Positions 56,887 through 64,000 of a stretch of DNA of 64,000 nucleotides are shown in pieces. Origin of the DNA: Chloroflexota bacterium. Lineage in GTDB: Bacteria > Chloroflexota > Anaerolineae > Anaerolineales > Villigracilaceae. Position numbers and translations under genes: made by a program. Below the pieces are notes generated by a model, which saw nothing but the letters and a program-made list of their open reading frames with translations, had not been told where the DNA came from and did not search any database. The number at the start of each line of letters is the position of its first letter. Positions within the stretch are counted from its first letter, which is position 1. Location: positions 86,950-150,949 of the forward strand of contig JAIOAQ010000003.1 of the NCBI GenBank assembly GCA_019873735.1. Reading direction: 5' to 3'.

Positions 56887-57818
56887 CAGGTCAATTCGTC
56901 GTAAAGAATTTCTAGCGAAAGTTGCGGATAGACTGTGCCGGGGTGGCGCAGGGTGAGCGAAGCAGCCGATACGCCCAGGCGGACAGCGTCATCGAGCGGC
57001 ATGTTGTGCTGCAGGGCAAAGAGGACGGCTGCCGTGAGGGCATCTCCTGCTCCGGTGGGGTCGAGCGTTTTGGTGCTAATGGCCGGGATGTGGCCGGTGG
57101 TTTCGGGGGTAGCATATACCACGCCGAATTCGGCCAGTGCAACCAGGGCAATATCCACTCCCTGGGCAACCAGGGCGCGCGCGGCTTCAAGTGCGGTCTT
57201 GCGCTCGGAGGATTCGAAGTTCAGGCCGGTGAGGACGCCGGCTTCGGCGCTGTTGCAGGTGAGCAGAAAGGTTTGCGAAAAGTAAGGCCGGAGTTTATGC
57301 GCCAGCGCAAAAGATGTGGCATCGGCACAGATGGGGATGCGGGCTTTTTTTGCCAGGCTGAAGACGCTCTTGAGCGTTTTTTCGGGGAGATTGGCATCTA
57401 CGAAAATCAGGCTGGCGCAGGCAAATAATCCGGCGCGGGCGCGCAGGGCTTCGGGCGTCAGGCAATTAATGACGCGCATGTCATCTACGGCAAACAGGCG
57501 GGTGCCGTTTTTGTCCAGGATGCCCATGTAAAAGCCGGTGGGGTATTCGCCAGCGCGCAAAGATGCAGAGACATCTACCCCGGCGGCTTCGGTGTAGGCC
57601 AACAATTCGTCGCCGATTTTGTCCTTTCCCACGGCAGTGATGAGTTGGACGGCTTGTCCCAGCCGGGCCAGGTTCTCGGCCACATTGCGTCCTACCCCTC
57701 CGAAACCCGTGCGGATACATGCCGGGTTGGATGTGCCGGCTTGCAGTTCACCCTCCAGTCGTCCAATCACATCCAAGCCGGATGTGCCCAGTACCAGAAT
57801 AGGGGGATTGGCATTCAT
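56886..57818 (-). CDS. psuK: PfkB-family kinase, pseudouridine kinase
   Basis: A 310-residue sugar/nucleoside kinase of the PfkB family. N-terminal GGVGRNVAENLARLGQAVQL, and the C-terminal DPTGAGDALTAAVLFAL with the catalytic Asp of the GAGD motif. Coupling to psuG identifies it as the kinase that makes pseudouridine 5'-phosphate. Its start lies only five bases after the stop of the TPR-S24 gene, with AAGGATAAAG serving as ribosome-binding site within that gene's end, so the pair belongs to the transcription unit that begins at the SPFH genes. Confidence 0.88.
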   Translation of the reverse strand: MNANPPILVLGTSGLDVIGRLEGELQAGTSNPACIRTGFGGVGRNVAENLARLGQAVQLITAVGKDKIGDELLAYTEAAGVDVSASLRAGEYPTGFYMGILDKNGTRLFAVDDMRVINCLTPEALRARAGLFACASLIFVDANLPEKTLKSVFSLAKKARIPICADATSFALAHKLRPYFSQTFLLTCNSAEAGVLTGLNFESSERKTALEAARALVAQGVDIALVALAEFGVVYATPETTGHIPAISTKTLDPTGAGDALTAAVLFALQHNMPLDDAVRLGVSAASLTLRHPGTVYPQLSLEILYDELT

Positions 57819-57823
57819 AGGCT

Positions 57824-58897
57824 TTATCCTTGTTCAGGTTTTGCAACCGCAATGACAATGCCCAGAATCTGATGTTGGCGGCCGATTTTGATGGGGGGGT
57901 AAGATTGAGAAGTGTCGTTTGTCTCTGAGATTAAAGTTTTGTCGGTCTCGCTGTAACGCTTGACGATGTATGCAGGTTCGCCGCTTGGGCTGGGTTGGGA
58001 GGCAATGACGATATCGTTGTCATTGGCCTGGGAGGCCTTATAGAACAGGACGTAATCGTTTGCTTCAATGGGGGTCGGGGCGCAGGCGTTCATGCTATTG
58101 CCGATGACCTTGACGAAGCCGGCGCGCTCTCCTGGCTTGAGGCGAATTTGACGGTCGGTTTGTGCTGTTTTGCGCAAATTAAAGAGGTTCAGGCGTTGTT
58201 CTCCAATGACGATTTGGGAAATGCCAATCGTTTGTCCGATTTCCTCCACCCAGGTGACACCGCTCAATCCCGCCTGTACGCTTTTGTATACGGGCAGCCA
58301 GGGGGCGGTCAGATAGTCGCTGTCCTGGTTCCTGCGGCTTCTTGACCCCTCGCCACTTTCAGATTCAGAGGGGGCGACTCCTTTATTTGCTTCGTTGGTG
58401 GCATAGGCATACTCTTCTTCAATTTTCTGGACAACAGCCTCGCAGTAGGCCGCTTTGTCATATTGGCCTTTTATCCGGTGCTCGTCCAGGATTTTTTTCG
58501 TGAGAGAACGGGCCTGGTCAAGTTCGGCTCGGTACCTGAGAACCTTGTCGCTCTCGCGGTATATCAGGCTTACAAACCAGCAGGCCATTGCTTCAAGCCA
58601 ATCCAACTTACACAGGCGGGCTTTTACAATGGCATTCTCGGCAATTTGGGCGGCCTCGTCTAAATCATTGATGGGAATGTGACAGCACGAGAGAAGGATA
58701 AGGTAGTATGGGACATCCTCAAGTTTTCGCAAGGTTGCGGCAGTCTTGACGCATTCTCTTAATTCTTTAATCAGTGTTTGAGCGTCTTCGACTTTTTCAA
58801 TGGCGTTGACTCTTTTGCGAAATTCGTCAACAAGATCATCTTCAACCTGAAGCAGGTTGACCACTGCCAGAATGTCGGAATGGATCAGGTTTGCCAT
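57824..58897 (-). CDS. Helical-repeat protein with LexA-like S24 peptidase domain
   Basis: A 357-residue protein. Residues 1-170 are all-helical and TPR-like (AQIAENAIVKARLCKLDWLE, LDQARSLTKKILDEHRIKGQ). A charged Ser/Glu/Arg linker covers residues about 172-192. Residues 200-350 resemble the S24 autoprotease domain of LexA/CI repressors: VIGNSMNACAPTPIEANDYVLF with Ser268 as nucleophile and AYIVKRYSE with the general-base lysine. The helix-turn-helix that S24 proteins normally carry is absent. It starts one base after the stop of a 35-residue gene and follows two SPFH genes. It may cleave itself in response to a signal and release the helical part. No named family recognised. Confidence 0.75.
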   Translation of the reverse strand: MANLIHSDILAVVNLLQVEDDLVDEFRKRVNAIEKVEDAQTLIKELRECVKTAATLRKLEDVPYYLILLSCCHIPINDLDEAAQIAENAIVKARLCKLDWLEAMACWFVSLIYRESDKVLRYRAELDQARSLTKKILDEHRIKGQYDKAAYCEAVVQKIEEEYAYATNEANKGVAPSESESGEGSRSRRNQDSDYLTAPWLPVYKSVQAGLSGVTWVEEIGQTIGISQIVIGEQRLNLFNLRKTAQTDRQIRLKPGERAGFVKVIGNSMNACAPTPIEANDYVLFYKASQANDNDIVIASQPSPSGEPAYIVKRYSETDKTLISETNDTSQSYPPIKIGRQHQILGIVIAVAKPEQG

Positions 58898-58898
58898 G

Positions 58899-59006
58899 TT
58901 AGTGCCGGTTTTCTAAAAATAGTTTGCATAGGCTCGCAAAGCGCTCAACAATCTCCTCATCCGTTTCAAAGCGGCTAACGGTTTTACGTAGAATGTCATT
59001 CCTCAT
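58899..59006 (-). CDS. Small 35-residue protein between SPFH and S24 genes
   Basis: A 35-codon reading frame (starts MRNDILRKTVSRFETDEE, ends ENRH). GGGAGG lies eight bases before the ATG at 59006; an alternative ATG at 59015 would overlap that site. The stop codon is separated from the next start by a single base (TAACATG), so it is translationally coupled to the S24 gene. The peptide is amphipathic and helical in character. It could be a small regulator or simply a coupling leader. Confidence 0.5.
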   Translation of the reverse strand: MRNDILRKTVSRFETDEEIVERFASLCKLFLENRH

Positions 59007-59020
59007 GTTGTCCATCCTCC

Positions 59021-60397
59021 CTATTTGGTTTTTTCCAGCATGCGCTGCAACGTCTCCAGCGTGTCTAGCGTTTCTTTTGCCATGTATGCCCGCAGCAATG
59101 GGTCGGAGAGGCTGTCGTCCAAAATACCAGAGAGGGAAAGCAGCAGAGGCTCGATGAAGTTTTTGCCGGGGTTCTTTTCCAATCCGTCGGCGATGGCCAT
59201 GATCAGGTCTAGTTGCGCCTCGGCGCGCGCCCTTTCCTGCGCCCGGATTTCAAACGCCTTGGTCTGGCCTTCGGTGATGGTGATGAGGCTTTCGCGTTCG
59301 GCCCTCCAGTAGTCCTCCTGTAACTTGCGAATCTGTTCCGGAATTTCTACTTTGACGATTTGAAAGTCGGTGACGAAGACCCCAAATACCTGGGTGGCCT
59401 GATTGAGTTTTTCGAAGACTTCTTGCAGGGCGCTGACCGATAAGATTTGACCGCTTTGTCTCTCGGCCAGGAGCAAATCATCCAGGTAGCGGCTGCCGAT
59501 GTAGGAGGGCAGGATGCCGGTCACCTGTCCCCAGACAGCGTCAATCCAGGTAAATTCGCTCGGTTCTTTGGTGGGGTCCGGCCAACGTAAGGCATAGCGC
59601 TCAATTGCTTTTTTGACGGCGACGGGGTCATAGGGGTAGACCAATTTCCCATTCGGGTCGCGTTTTTCTGGGTCGCCGATGCGGCACTCAACCCGCACGG
59701 TCAAGGCGATTTTGATGCCGTCCTTGGTCCACACATCGAAACTGCCGGTTTTTACTTTTGGCCGCAAATCAACCACATACTTGATGGTCTCAAACCATTC
59801 GAGGAAGGGGGGAATCTCGCCCGGCCCGACCACGCGTGAAAATTTGTTGCCGCGCTCGAGGTAGAGGGCGCAGCCGTCAAAGACGATCAACAAAATCGGG
59901 CCGCCGATGTTGCGGGCCATCCAGGCCGGCCAGCGGTCTTGGATGTCCTCTTTCTCGACGATTTCCCCGTCTCTGACCAGGATATACCTGAATTGGGAGA
60001 GCATATTCAGCGGCGGCGGCAGGCGCACCTTTCCGTTCTGTCTTTCCTGAATGATCTTGTTGATGTCCAGCCCATCGGGAGGCCGGTAGAAGGCGCGGAA
60101 GAAATCTTGCGAACATCGTCCGATCCACTTCTGCAGGAAGAAATAGATCGTTAGCAAGCCAATGATGACCAGAACAGCAAGCCCCCAGCGCCCCCACGAA
60201 AGCCAGGCCGGCAAGTCGCTGACAGGCGCGAGGATGCTGCGGACTCCGACGAAAATACCATACAGAAGGGCGACCAGCAGCGGAAGATAGGTGATTAAGA
60301 ACAGGCGCTCCTGGCGCGCCTCTGAGTCGCGATAAGCATCTTCGCGGGTGTAGGCGGTTTGCCATTTTTGGAAGTCATCCGAAGGGCGGAAAGGCAT
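59021..60397 (-). CDS. SPFH/Band-7 domain membrane protein B
   Basis: A 458-residue protein with two N-terminal transmembrane segments (about residues 34-52 and 71-93), then an SPFH/Band-7-like domain (about 130-350; VGPGEIPPFLEWFETIKYVVDLRP, VWTKDGIKIALTVRVECRIGDP) and a helical Ala/Glu/Arg-rich stalk (RAQERARAEAQLDLI). SPFH proteins such as HflK/C, stomatin and flotillin form membrane cages or microdomains. The start at 60397 follows AAAGG, five bases after the stop of the upstream SPFH gene; the ATG at 60442 would overlap it and lacks a site. No NfeD or FtsH gene is adjacent. Confidence 0.8.
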   Translation of the reverse strand: MPFRPSDDFQKWQTAYTREDAYRDSEARQERLFLITYLPLLVALLYGIFVGVRSILAPVSDLPAWLSWGRWGLAVLVIIGLLTIYFFLQKWIGRCSQDFFRAFYRPPDGLDINKIIQERQNGKVRLPPPLNMLSQFRYILVRDGEIVEKEDIQDRWPAWMARNIGGPILLIVFDGCALYLERGNKFSRVVGPGEIPPFLEWFETIKYVVDLRPKVKTGSFDVWTKDGIKIALTVRVECRIGDPEKRDPNGKLVYPYDPVAVKKAIERYALRWPDPTKEPSEFTWIDAVWGQVTGILPSYIGSRYLDDLLLAERQSGQILSVSALQEVFEKLNQATQVFGVFVTDFQIVKVEIPEQIRKLQEDYWRAERESLITITEGQTKAFEIRAQERARAEAQLDLIMAIADGLEKNPGKNFIEPLLLSLSGILDDSLSDPLLRAYMAKETLDTLETLQRMLEKTK

Positions 60398-60402
60398 AGC
60401 GT

Positions 60403-62034
60403 TTAACCTTTGTTTGAGCCGGGGAAGAAAGCGTTTTGCCATTCGCGTAGATAATTCTGCAATTCACCCATTCGCTTTTTGGCCTCTTCGCTGGTCGTTC
60501 CCTCCGAGATTTGCTTATGCAGATACTCCTGAAGCGCGCTCAAGAAGCGCCTGGCAATCACATAGCGCGGCAGGTGGGGGTGAATTTCCTGCGTTTTTTG
60601 CAGCCCTTCGGCAATCGAATTCAGCAACATTGCCTCTGCATAGGCACGCGCTTCCTGCTGTTCACGGATGGCCTCTGCCTGGGCGGCGGCCAGTTTTTCA
60701 TTGCGTTTTCTGATCCATTTGGCTCCCCAGGAAGCAATTTGTTGTTGTTCAATTTCGTTGCCAGGTGGAAAAGAGAAATTCACAATCCGCGCCGCGTAGA
60801 GCAAGATGCCCGCTGCTCGCAGTGTTTCGAAGCACCGCTCTTTAATTTCCTGGGCAATGACCTCCAGCGCGTTAGCAAATTTCTTGTCGTCAGCCGGCTT
60901 CCACAACTCATCCAGGTTTTTCTCGGCCACCACTTTGCGCGCCGTATTTTCAACTACATTGAGTGCCCACTGATCCCAGAAGATTGGCTCATCGGTTTCT
61001 GATGCTCGCGAACTGGTAACGCTGAGCGTGGCCATGACTCGCCGGTGCGAGAAGCGAAAACTGCCCTCTCGGTAGTCAAGTTTTGCTGCCTCCCTCAACA
61101 AGGGATTGCGCCGCTCTAACTTTTGCCGGATGGCTTCATCCCAGTCCTCGTTGTCAATCCGAAAGGCAGTAAAGACCCGCGCTTTGAAATTCATCCCGTC
61201 TTTGCTGACCACGTCTATTTCGTTGGTGCGCAGTTGCAGGCGCAAATCAATGATTTGAAATGGCCGTTCCAGTTTTCCGGTAAAGACCACCCCCGGTCCG
61301 TCCACGCGTTTGAATTGGTTGCCGCCGGTGACTGCGGCCACTTGATGCGATTTTGTCCAGATCAAGCCGGGAAAAGGCGAGTCGTAGGTGAAATCACCGG
61401 GAATACGAATCTCGGGCTTTTTCCAGGCGTGTTCTCCTACCACGATCAGAGGAAACTGCATTCCCCAGGTGTAAGAGACAAGCACCCGGAAACGTTTTTT
61501 TCTCTCTTCCTTGTCCTCGGGGTTAGAAGCCGGGACGAGGATGTGGGACATTTCGTAAAGCACTCCATAATAGGTTGCCAGGAAAGGAATTGAAATAAAC
61601 AACACCCCCAGCCAACGATCGACCAGCCAGCCGAACAACACCACCGCATAGTGGCCGACTGCCGAGAACAACCAGCGCTTTTCGCCCTTTTCGTGGCCAA
61701 GAATGTATGCGATTGCTACCACACCAGCCAGCACTTCCAGCCAGCGTATCATCCAGCCGATCCAGACGGGCTGGATCATCCCCGGCAAGATCAAGAATAT
61801 CAGGATGATAATGCCGCCTATCCCTGTCAGGAGAAAACCATGTACAAGAATTTCAAACAGTGTGTATTTTGGCTCTTTCCCGCTGCGTAAGTCTTCTTTC
61901 CTCTTGCGTAAATTTTTTCGCACAAAGGAAAAAATATAGCCAAAAATCAATGCCACGACCGTCCATGCAAGCAAAATTCCCAGGCCACGATTGATGGCCG
62001 CCAAAAAATCGTTGATGTTGGCGATGCTTTGCAT
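60403..62034 (-). CDS. SPFH/Band-7 domain membrane protein A
   Basis: A 543-residue protein with four to five hydrophobic segments in residues 12-160, followed by a Band-7-like domain (about 200-400; RVDGPGVVFTGKLERPFQIIDLR, VVSKDGMNFKARVFTAFRID) and a charged coiled-coil stalk (NEKLAAAQAEAIREQQEARA). It is a paralogue in architecture of the gene that follows. The pattern of a larger and a smaller SPFH partner recalls HflK-HflC, which assemble alternately, but the sequences are not those proteins. GGGGAGG lies eight bases before the ATG. It is the first gene of the unit SPFH-A, SPFH-B, small gene, S24 gene, psuK, psuG. Confidence 0.8.
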   Translation of the reverse strand: MQSIANINDFLAAINRGLGILLAWTVVALIFGYIFSFVRKNLRKRKEDLRSGKEPKYTLFEILVHGFLLTGIGGIIILIFLILPGMIQPVWIGWMIRWLEVLAGVVAIAYILGHEKGEKRWLFSAVGHYAVVLFGWLVDRWLGVLFISIPFLATYYGVLYEMSHILVPASNPEDKEERKKRFRVLVSYTWGMQFPLIVVGEHAWKKPEIRIPGDFTYDSPFPGLIWTKSHQVAAVTGGNQFKRVDGPGVVFTGKLERPFQIIDLRLQLRTNEIDVVSKDGMNFKARVFTAFRIDNEDWDEAIRQKLERRNPLLREAAKLDYREGSFRFSHRRVMATLSVTSSRASETDEPIFWDQWALNVVENTARKVVAEKNLDELWKPADDKKFANALEVIAQEIKERCFETLRAAGILLYAARIVNFSFPPGNEIEQQQIASWGAKWIRKRNEKLAAAQAEAIREQQEARAYAEAMLLNSIAEGLQKTQEIHPHLPRYVIARRFLSALQEYLHKQISEGTTSEEAKKRMGELQNYLREWQNAFFPGSNKG

Positions 62035-62087
62035 GGAGACTGCCTCCCCAGCAGTTCTTGAAACGGTTTGCCGGTAACGTTGGAATC

Positions 62088-62117
62088 AGTATATACTGGT
62101 AAAATCATATTTGTCAA
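62088..62117 (-). promoter_or_regulatory. Promoter of the SPFH-S24 operon with palindrome at -10
   Basis: On the minus strand a perfect TTGACA (62117-62112) is followed after 18 bases by TATACT (62093-62088). The -10 region lies inside a perfect 12-bp palindrome CAGTATATACTG (62087-62098), a possible operator. Transcription would begin near 62081, leaving a leader of about 47 bases. The region is divergent from the PHP gene at 62127. Confidence 0.7.
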
Positions 62118-62126
62118 GCGTACCCC

Positions 62127-62804
62127 ATGCTTCTCGATTTCCACACTCACACCTTTTTCTCCCAAGATTCCCTTACAAAGCCAGAGCAATTGATTGCGGC
62201 CTGCCACCGCAGGGGGATTGACCGGGTTGTGGTTACCGACCACAATACCATTGCCGGCGCCCTCGCCGCCCACGCCCTCGACCCGGAACGGGTCATCGTC
62301 GGCGAGGAAATTATGACGACCCGCGGCGAAATCCTGGCTGCCTTTGTGACCGAGGAAATCCCGCCCGGCCTCTCCCCGCAAGAGACCATCCGCCGGCTGC
62401 GCGATCAGGGCGCCTTCATCAGCGTTTCGCATCCCTTTGACCGCTGGCGTGGCGGAGCGTGGAGGCTGGAAGATTTACTCGAAATCGCCCCGCTGGTGGA
62501 TGCCATCGAAGCCTTCAACGCGCGTTGTCTGCTATGGCGGGATAATCTCAAGGCACAGGAGTTTGCCCGCCGGCACGGCCTTCCCGGCACGGCCGGCTCG
62601 GACGCACACGCGCCGTCTGAGATAGGGGCTGCCTGCCTGGTTTTGTCGCCTTTTGCGGGTCCAGATGATATGCGCATAGCCATAAAAGGCGCGCAAGTAC
62701 GGGGACGATTGTCACCTTTTTGGGTGCATTTTTTCTCTACGTATGCCAAACCTTACAAACGTCTGTTTAGCAAAAAAACTCTTGACATCCCACATCAGGC
62801 GTGA
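62127..62804 (+). CDS. PHP-domain metal-dependent phosphoesterase
   Basis: A 225-residue PHP protein. The metal ligands are seen in LLDFHTHTFFSQDS (HxH, residues 5-7), VVVTDHNTIAGAL, EIMTTRGEILAAF, ISVSHPFDRWRGG and the final GSDAHAPSEIG near residue 165. A PHP-associated C-terminal part follows. Such proteins hydrolyse phosphoesters, often of nucleotides or histidinol phosphate-like compounds; the substrate is not given by sequence. No ribosome-binding site is visible. The promoter of the next gene overlaps its 3' end. Confidence 0.88.
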   Translation: MLLDFHTHTFFSQDSLTKPEQLIAACHRRGIDRVVVTDHNTIAGALAAHALDPERVIVGEEIMTTRGEILAAFVTEEIPPGLSPQETIRRLRDQGAFISVSHPFDRWRGGAWRLEDLLEIAPLVDAIEAFNARCLLWRDNLKAQEFARRHGLPGTAGSDAHAPSEIGAACLVLSPFAGPDDMRIAIKGAQVRGRLSPFWVHFFSTYAKPYKRLFSKKTLDIPHQA

Positions 62805-62810
62805 TAACCT
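62782..62810 (+). promoter_or_regulatory. Promoter of cold-shock protein gene
   Basis: TTGACA (62782-62787) lies inside the 3' end of the PHP gene and TAACCT (62805-62810) follows after 17 bases. The resulting leader of about 80 bases could fold, as in other cold-shock mRNAs. Confidence 0.6.
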
Positions 62811-62898
62811 CATTCTCAGTACCCGGTTCGCCTCATTTCTGCAAGCGATATCCCGAGGTGACGGGTCAAATTTTTTTCCTAAGCAGGAGTAAGGTAAG

Positions 62899-63111
62899 AT
62901 GTCAGAACGTTATGTTGGAACCGTCAAGTGGTTCAACGCCACCAAGGGCTACGGCTTTATCGGCCGTGAGAATGGGGACGATGTTTTCGTCCATTTTTCT
63001 GCCCTCCAAATGGATGGCTATCGCAAACTCGAAGCCGACCAAAAAGTGGAATTCTCCATTGAAGAAGGCCCGAAGGGTTTGCAGGCGGCCAACGTGGTTG
63101 TCATTTCGTAA
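62899..63111 (+). CDS. Cold-shock protein, CspA family
   Basis: A 70-residue CSD protein of standard length. RNP1 KGYGFI and RNP2 VFVHF are both intact, after [16 protein letters not shown]. It binds single-stranded RNA or DNA and melts RNA structure. CAGGAG precedes the ATG, and the gene is bounded by its own promoter and a terminator. Confidence 0.95.
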   Translation: MSERYVGTVKWFNATKGYGFIGRENGDDVFVHFSALQMDGYRKLEADQKVEFSIEEGPKGLQAANVVVIS

Positions 63112-63143
63112 GACTTTTCTACTTCTTGAAGGTTTTGCGAATA

Positions 63144-63178
63144 GCAGGGCTGCAAGCGCAGCCCTGTCTTTTTTTTAG
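63144..63178 (+). terminator. Intrinsic terminator of cold-shock gene
   Basis: AGGGCTGC pairs with GCAGCCCT around an AAGC loop, followed by TGTC and eight Ts. Confidence 0.9.
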
Positions 63179-63329
63179 CCGGCTGATAATTCAACGGGGT
63201 TTGCAAGAGATAAGGAACAAATAGAGAGTAAGCCAGATTATTTCTTTACCTAATCTTTACCTTTTCTTTTACTGGACTATACAAATGAATATTAAACTGG
63301 CAGCAAATTGGTTTTGTGAGGAGTTTGCT

Positions 63330-63929
63330 ATGGTAAAGATTTTGGGTAAGCGTTTTCGACTTTTTCGCCCGCGTATCATCTGGCTGCGCAAAGTAGTGCA
63401 ACTGCTTTTCTTTGGTCTCATTGCCTTGATTTCGGTCAACCATGCCCTGGCAGAGACTGGCGCCGGAATACCTTTTATTTCCGCCGCATCGCTTCATGCG
63501 TTATGCCCGTTTGGCGGAGTGGTGACGATTTACCAGTACGCTACGAGCGGGACATTTGTCCAGAAGATTCACGAGTCATCATTTATCTTGATGATTCTTG
63601 GTTTCCTGTTGGCAATCTTGTTTGGCCCAGTCTTCTGTGGTTGGGTCTGTCCGCTTGGAACTGTTCAAGAATGGGTGAGCGGGGTGGGGAGAAAGATTTT
63701 CCGCCGCCGTTTCAATCATTTTATTCCTCTCAAGGCTGACCGCGTGCTACGCTATTTGCGCTATGTGGTGTTGGCGTGGGTAATCTATATGACCGCCGTT
63801 ACCGGCACATTGTTTTTCTCTGACTATGACCCCTATTTTGCCCTGTTCAACTTTTGGAGCAGCGAAGTTTCTGTTGCCGGATTATCTATTGTTGACTCTT
63901 ATAATTTCGTACCTCTAACAATCTTGTAA
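63330..63929 (+). pseudogene. 4Fe-4S ferredoxin-type membrane protein (NapH/CcoG-like), interrupted
   Basis: The gene begins at 63330 (GAGGAG upstream) and encodes a membrane protein of the NapH/CcoG/YccM type. Seen are ALCPFGGVVTIYQYATSG and GPVFCGWVCPLGTVQEWV, the CPxG and CxxxCP motifs of these polyferredoxin membrane subunits, with transmembrane segments around them. The familiar continuation with C-terminal 4Fe-4S motifs is missing: after SSEVSVAGLS the frame reads into unrelated, AT-rich sequence and stops at 63927. The break coincides with a transposon-like end at 63890. The original protein would have passed electrons between quinol and cytochromes or a reductase. Confidence 0.8.
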
Positions 63930-64000
63930 TTCTGTACCTTTACAATCTTATCATTCCATACCCTTACGCCAGACAGGGCAAGGACAGCTGGATGGGGACG
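63890..64000. mobile_element. Putative transposon end (TGTTGA..., three spaced repeats)
   Basis: At the point where the ferredoxin-type gene is broken, the sequence starts TGTTGACTC and contains three related blocks at 24-25 bp spacing: ATTTCGTACCTCTAAC (63904), ATTCTGTACCTTTAC (63929) and ATTCCATACCCTTAC (63953). A terminal TGT followed by several transposase-binding repeats is the layout of Tn7-like, Tn5053-like and related DDE transposon ends. No transposase lies in the window because it ends here, so the identity is inferred. The predicted 5-bp target would be TCTAT (63885-63889). Confidence 0.55.

Noticed and set aside
62087..62098. CAGTATATACTG considered as a LexA SOS box
   Set aside because: The enterobacterial box is CTGT-N8-ACAG and the Gram-positive box is GAAC-N4-GTTC; this dyad fits neither, so it is kept only as an unassigned palindrome.

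Overview
The window looks like a chromosomal piece of an anaerobic member of the Chloroflexota, most likely class Anaerolineae. This is inferred, because no rRNA or other phylogenetic marker is present. The support is: a Chloroflexota-style sortase with N-terminal Ig-like domains, many lipoproteins and membrane-anchored proteins with Thr/Pro linkers, a thiolation pair TtuB/TtuA typical of thermophile-related lineages, tungsten-type aldehyde:ferredoxin oxidoreductases, and peptidoglycan genes without any outer-membrane or LPS genes. Base composition is moderately GC-rich by eye. No tRNA, rRNA or CRISPR array was seen.

Positions 1-194 hold the start of an S1-domain RNA-binding protein on the minus strand. 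Positions 499-19297 form one plus-strand catabolic island: three Lrp/AsnC regulators, five class-III (PLP) aminotransferases, a CoA-acylating methylmalonate-semialdehyde dehydrogenase, a saccharopine-dehydrogenase-like enzyme, two sodium:solute symporters and two aldehyde:ferredoxin oxidoreductases. The likely logic is import of an amine or amino acid, transamination to an aldehyde or semialdehyde, then oxidation either to acyl-CoA (MmsA) or to the free acid with reduced ferredoxin (AOR). The module Lrp - enzyme - symporter occurs twice in a row. Putrescine, GABA and beta-alanine type substrates fit best but are not proven.

Positions 19600-25320 are accessory: a PIN toxin-like pair, secreted and lipoprotein hypotheticals, a nucleotidyltransferase-like pair resembling a toxin-antitoxin system, and a GT-C type glycosyltransferase with a probable C-terminal frameshift. 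Positions 25500-37400 are mixed housekeeping: a beta-helix lipoprotein, TtuB/TtuA and the queuosine precursor transporter, a sortase, a patatin operon, an L,D-transpeptidase, CcdA with a glutaredoxin-DUF2085 fusion, and the pgeF-yggS-yggT-DUF167 cluster. Positions 37500-46200 carry a lytic transglycosylase, a cyclophilin, a YgjP-like protease, a cytochrome c lipoprotein, a rhodanese, a deoxynucleoside kinase, DegV and alanine racemase. A 2032-residue alpha-2-macroglobulin with an intact thioester motif, an ArsB/NhaD transporter coupled to a CBS protein, and the pseudouridine catabolic pair follow.

Positions 57824-62034 hold the most unusual operon: two tandem SPFH/Band-7 membrane proteins, a 35-residue protein, and a helical-repeat protein fused to a LexA-like S24 peptidase domain without a DNA-binding domain. 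It has a consensus promoter overlapping a palindrome, and runs directly into psuK-psuG. The window ends with a PHP phosphoesterase, a cold-shock protein, and a ferredoxin-type membrane protein that is cut at about codon 187. The sequence after the cut begins TGTTGA and carries three regularly spaced repeats, as expected of a transposon end.

Four intergenic copies of a 92-93 bp palindromic element with 14-bp inverted ends (about 1.0, 28.1, 40.8 and 54.4 kb) are a dispersed non-coding repeat family of this genome.
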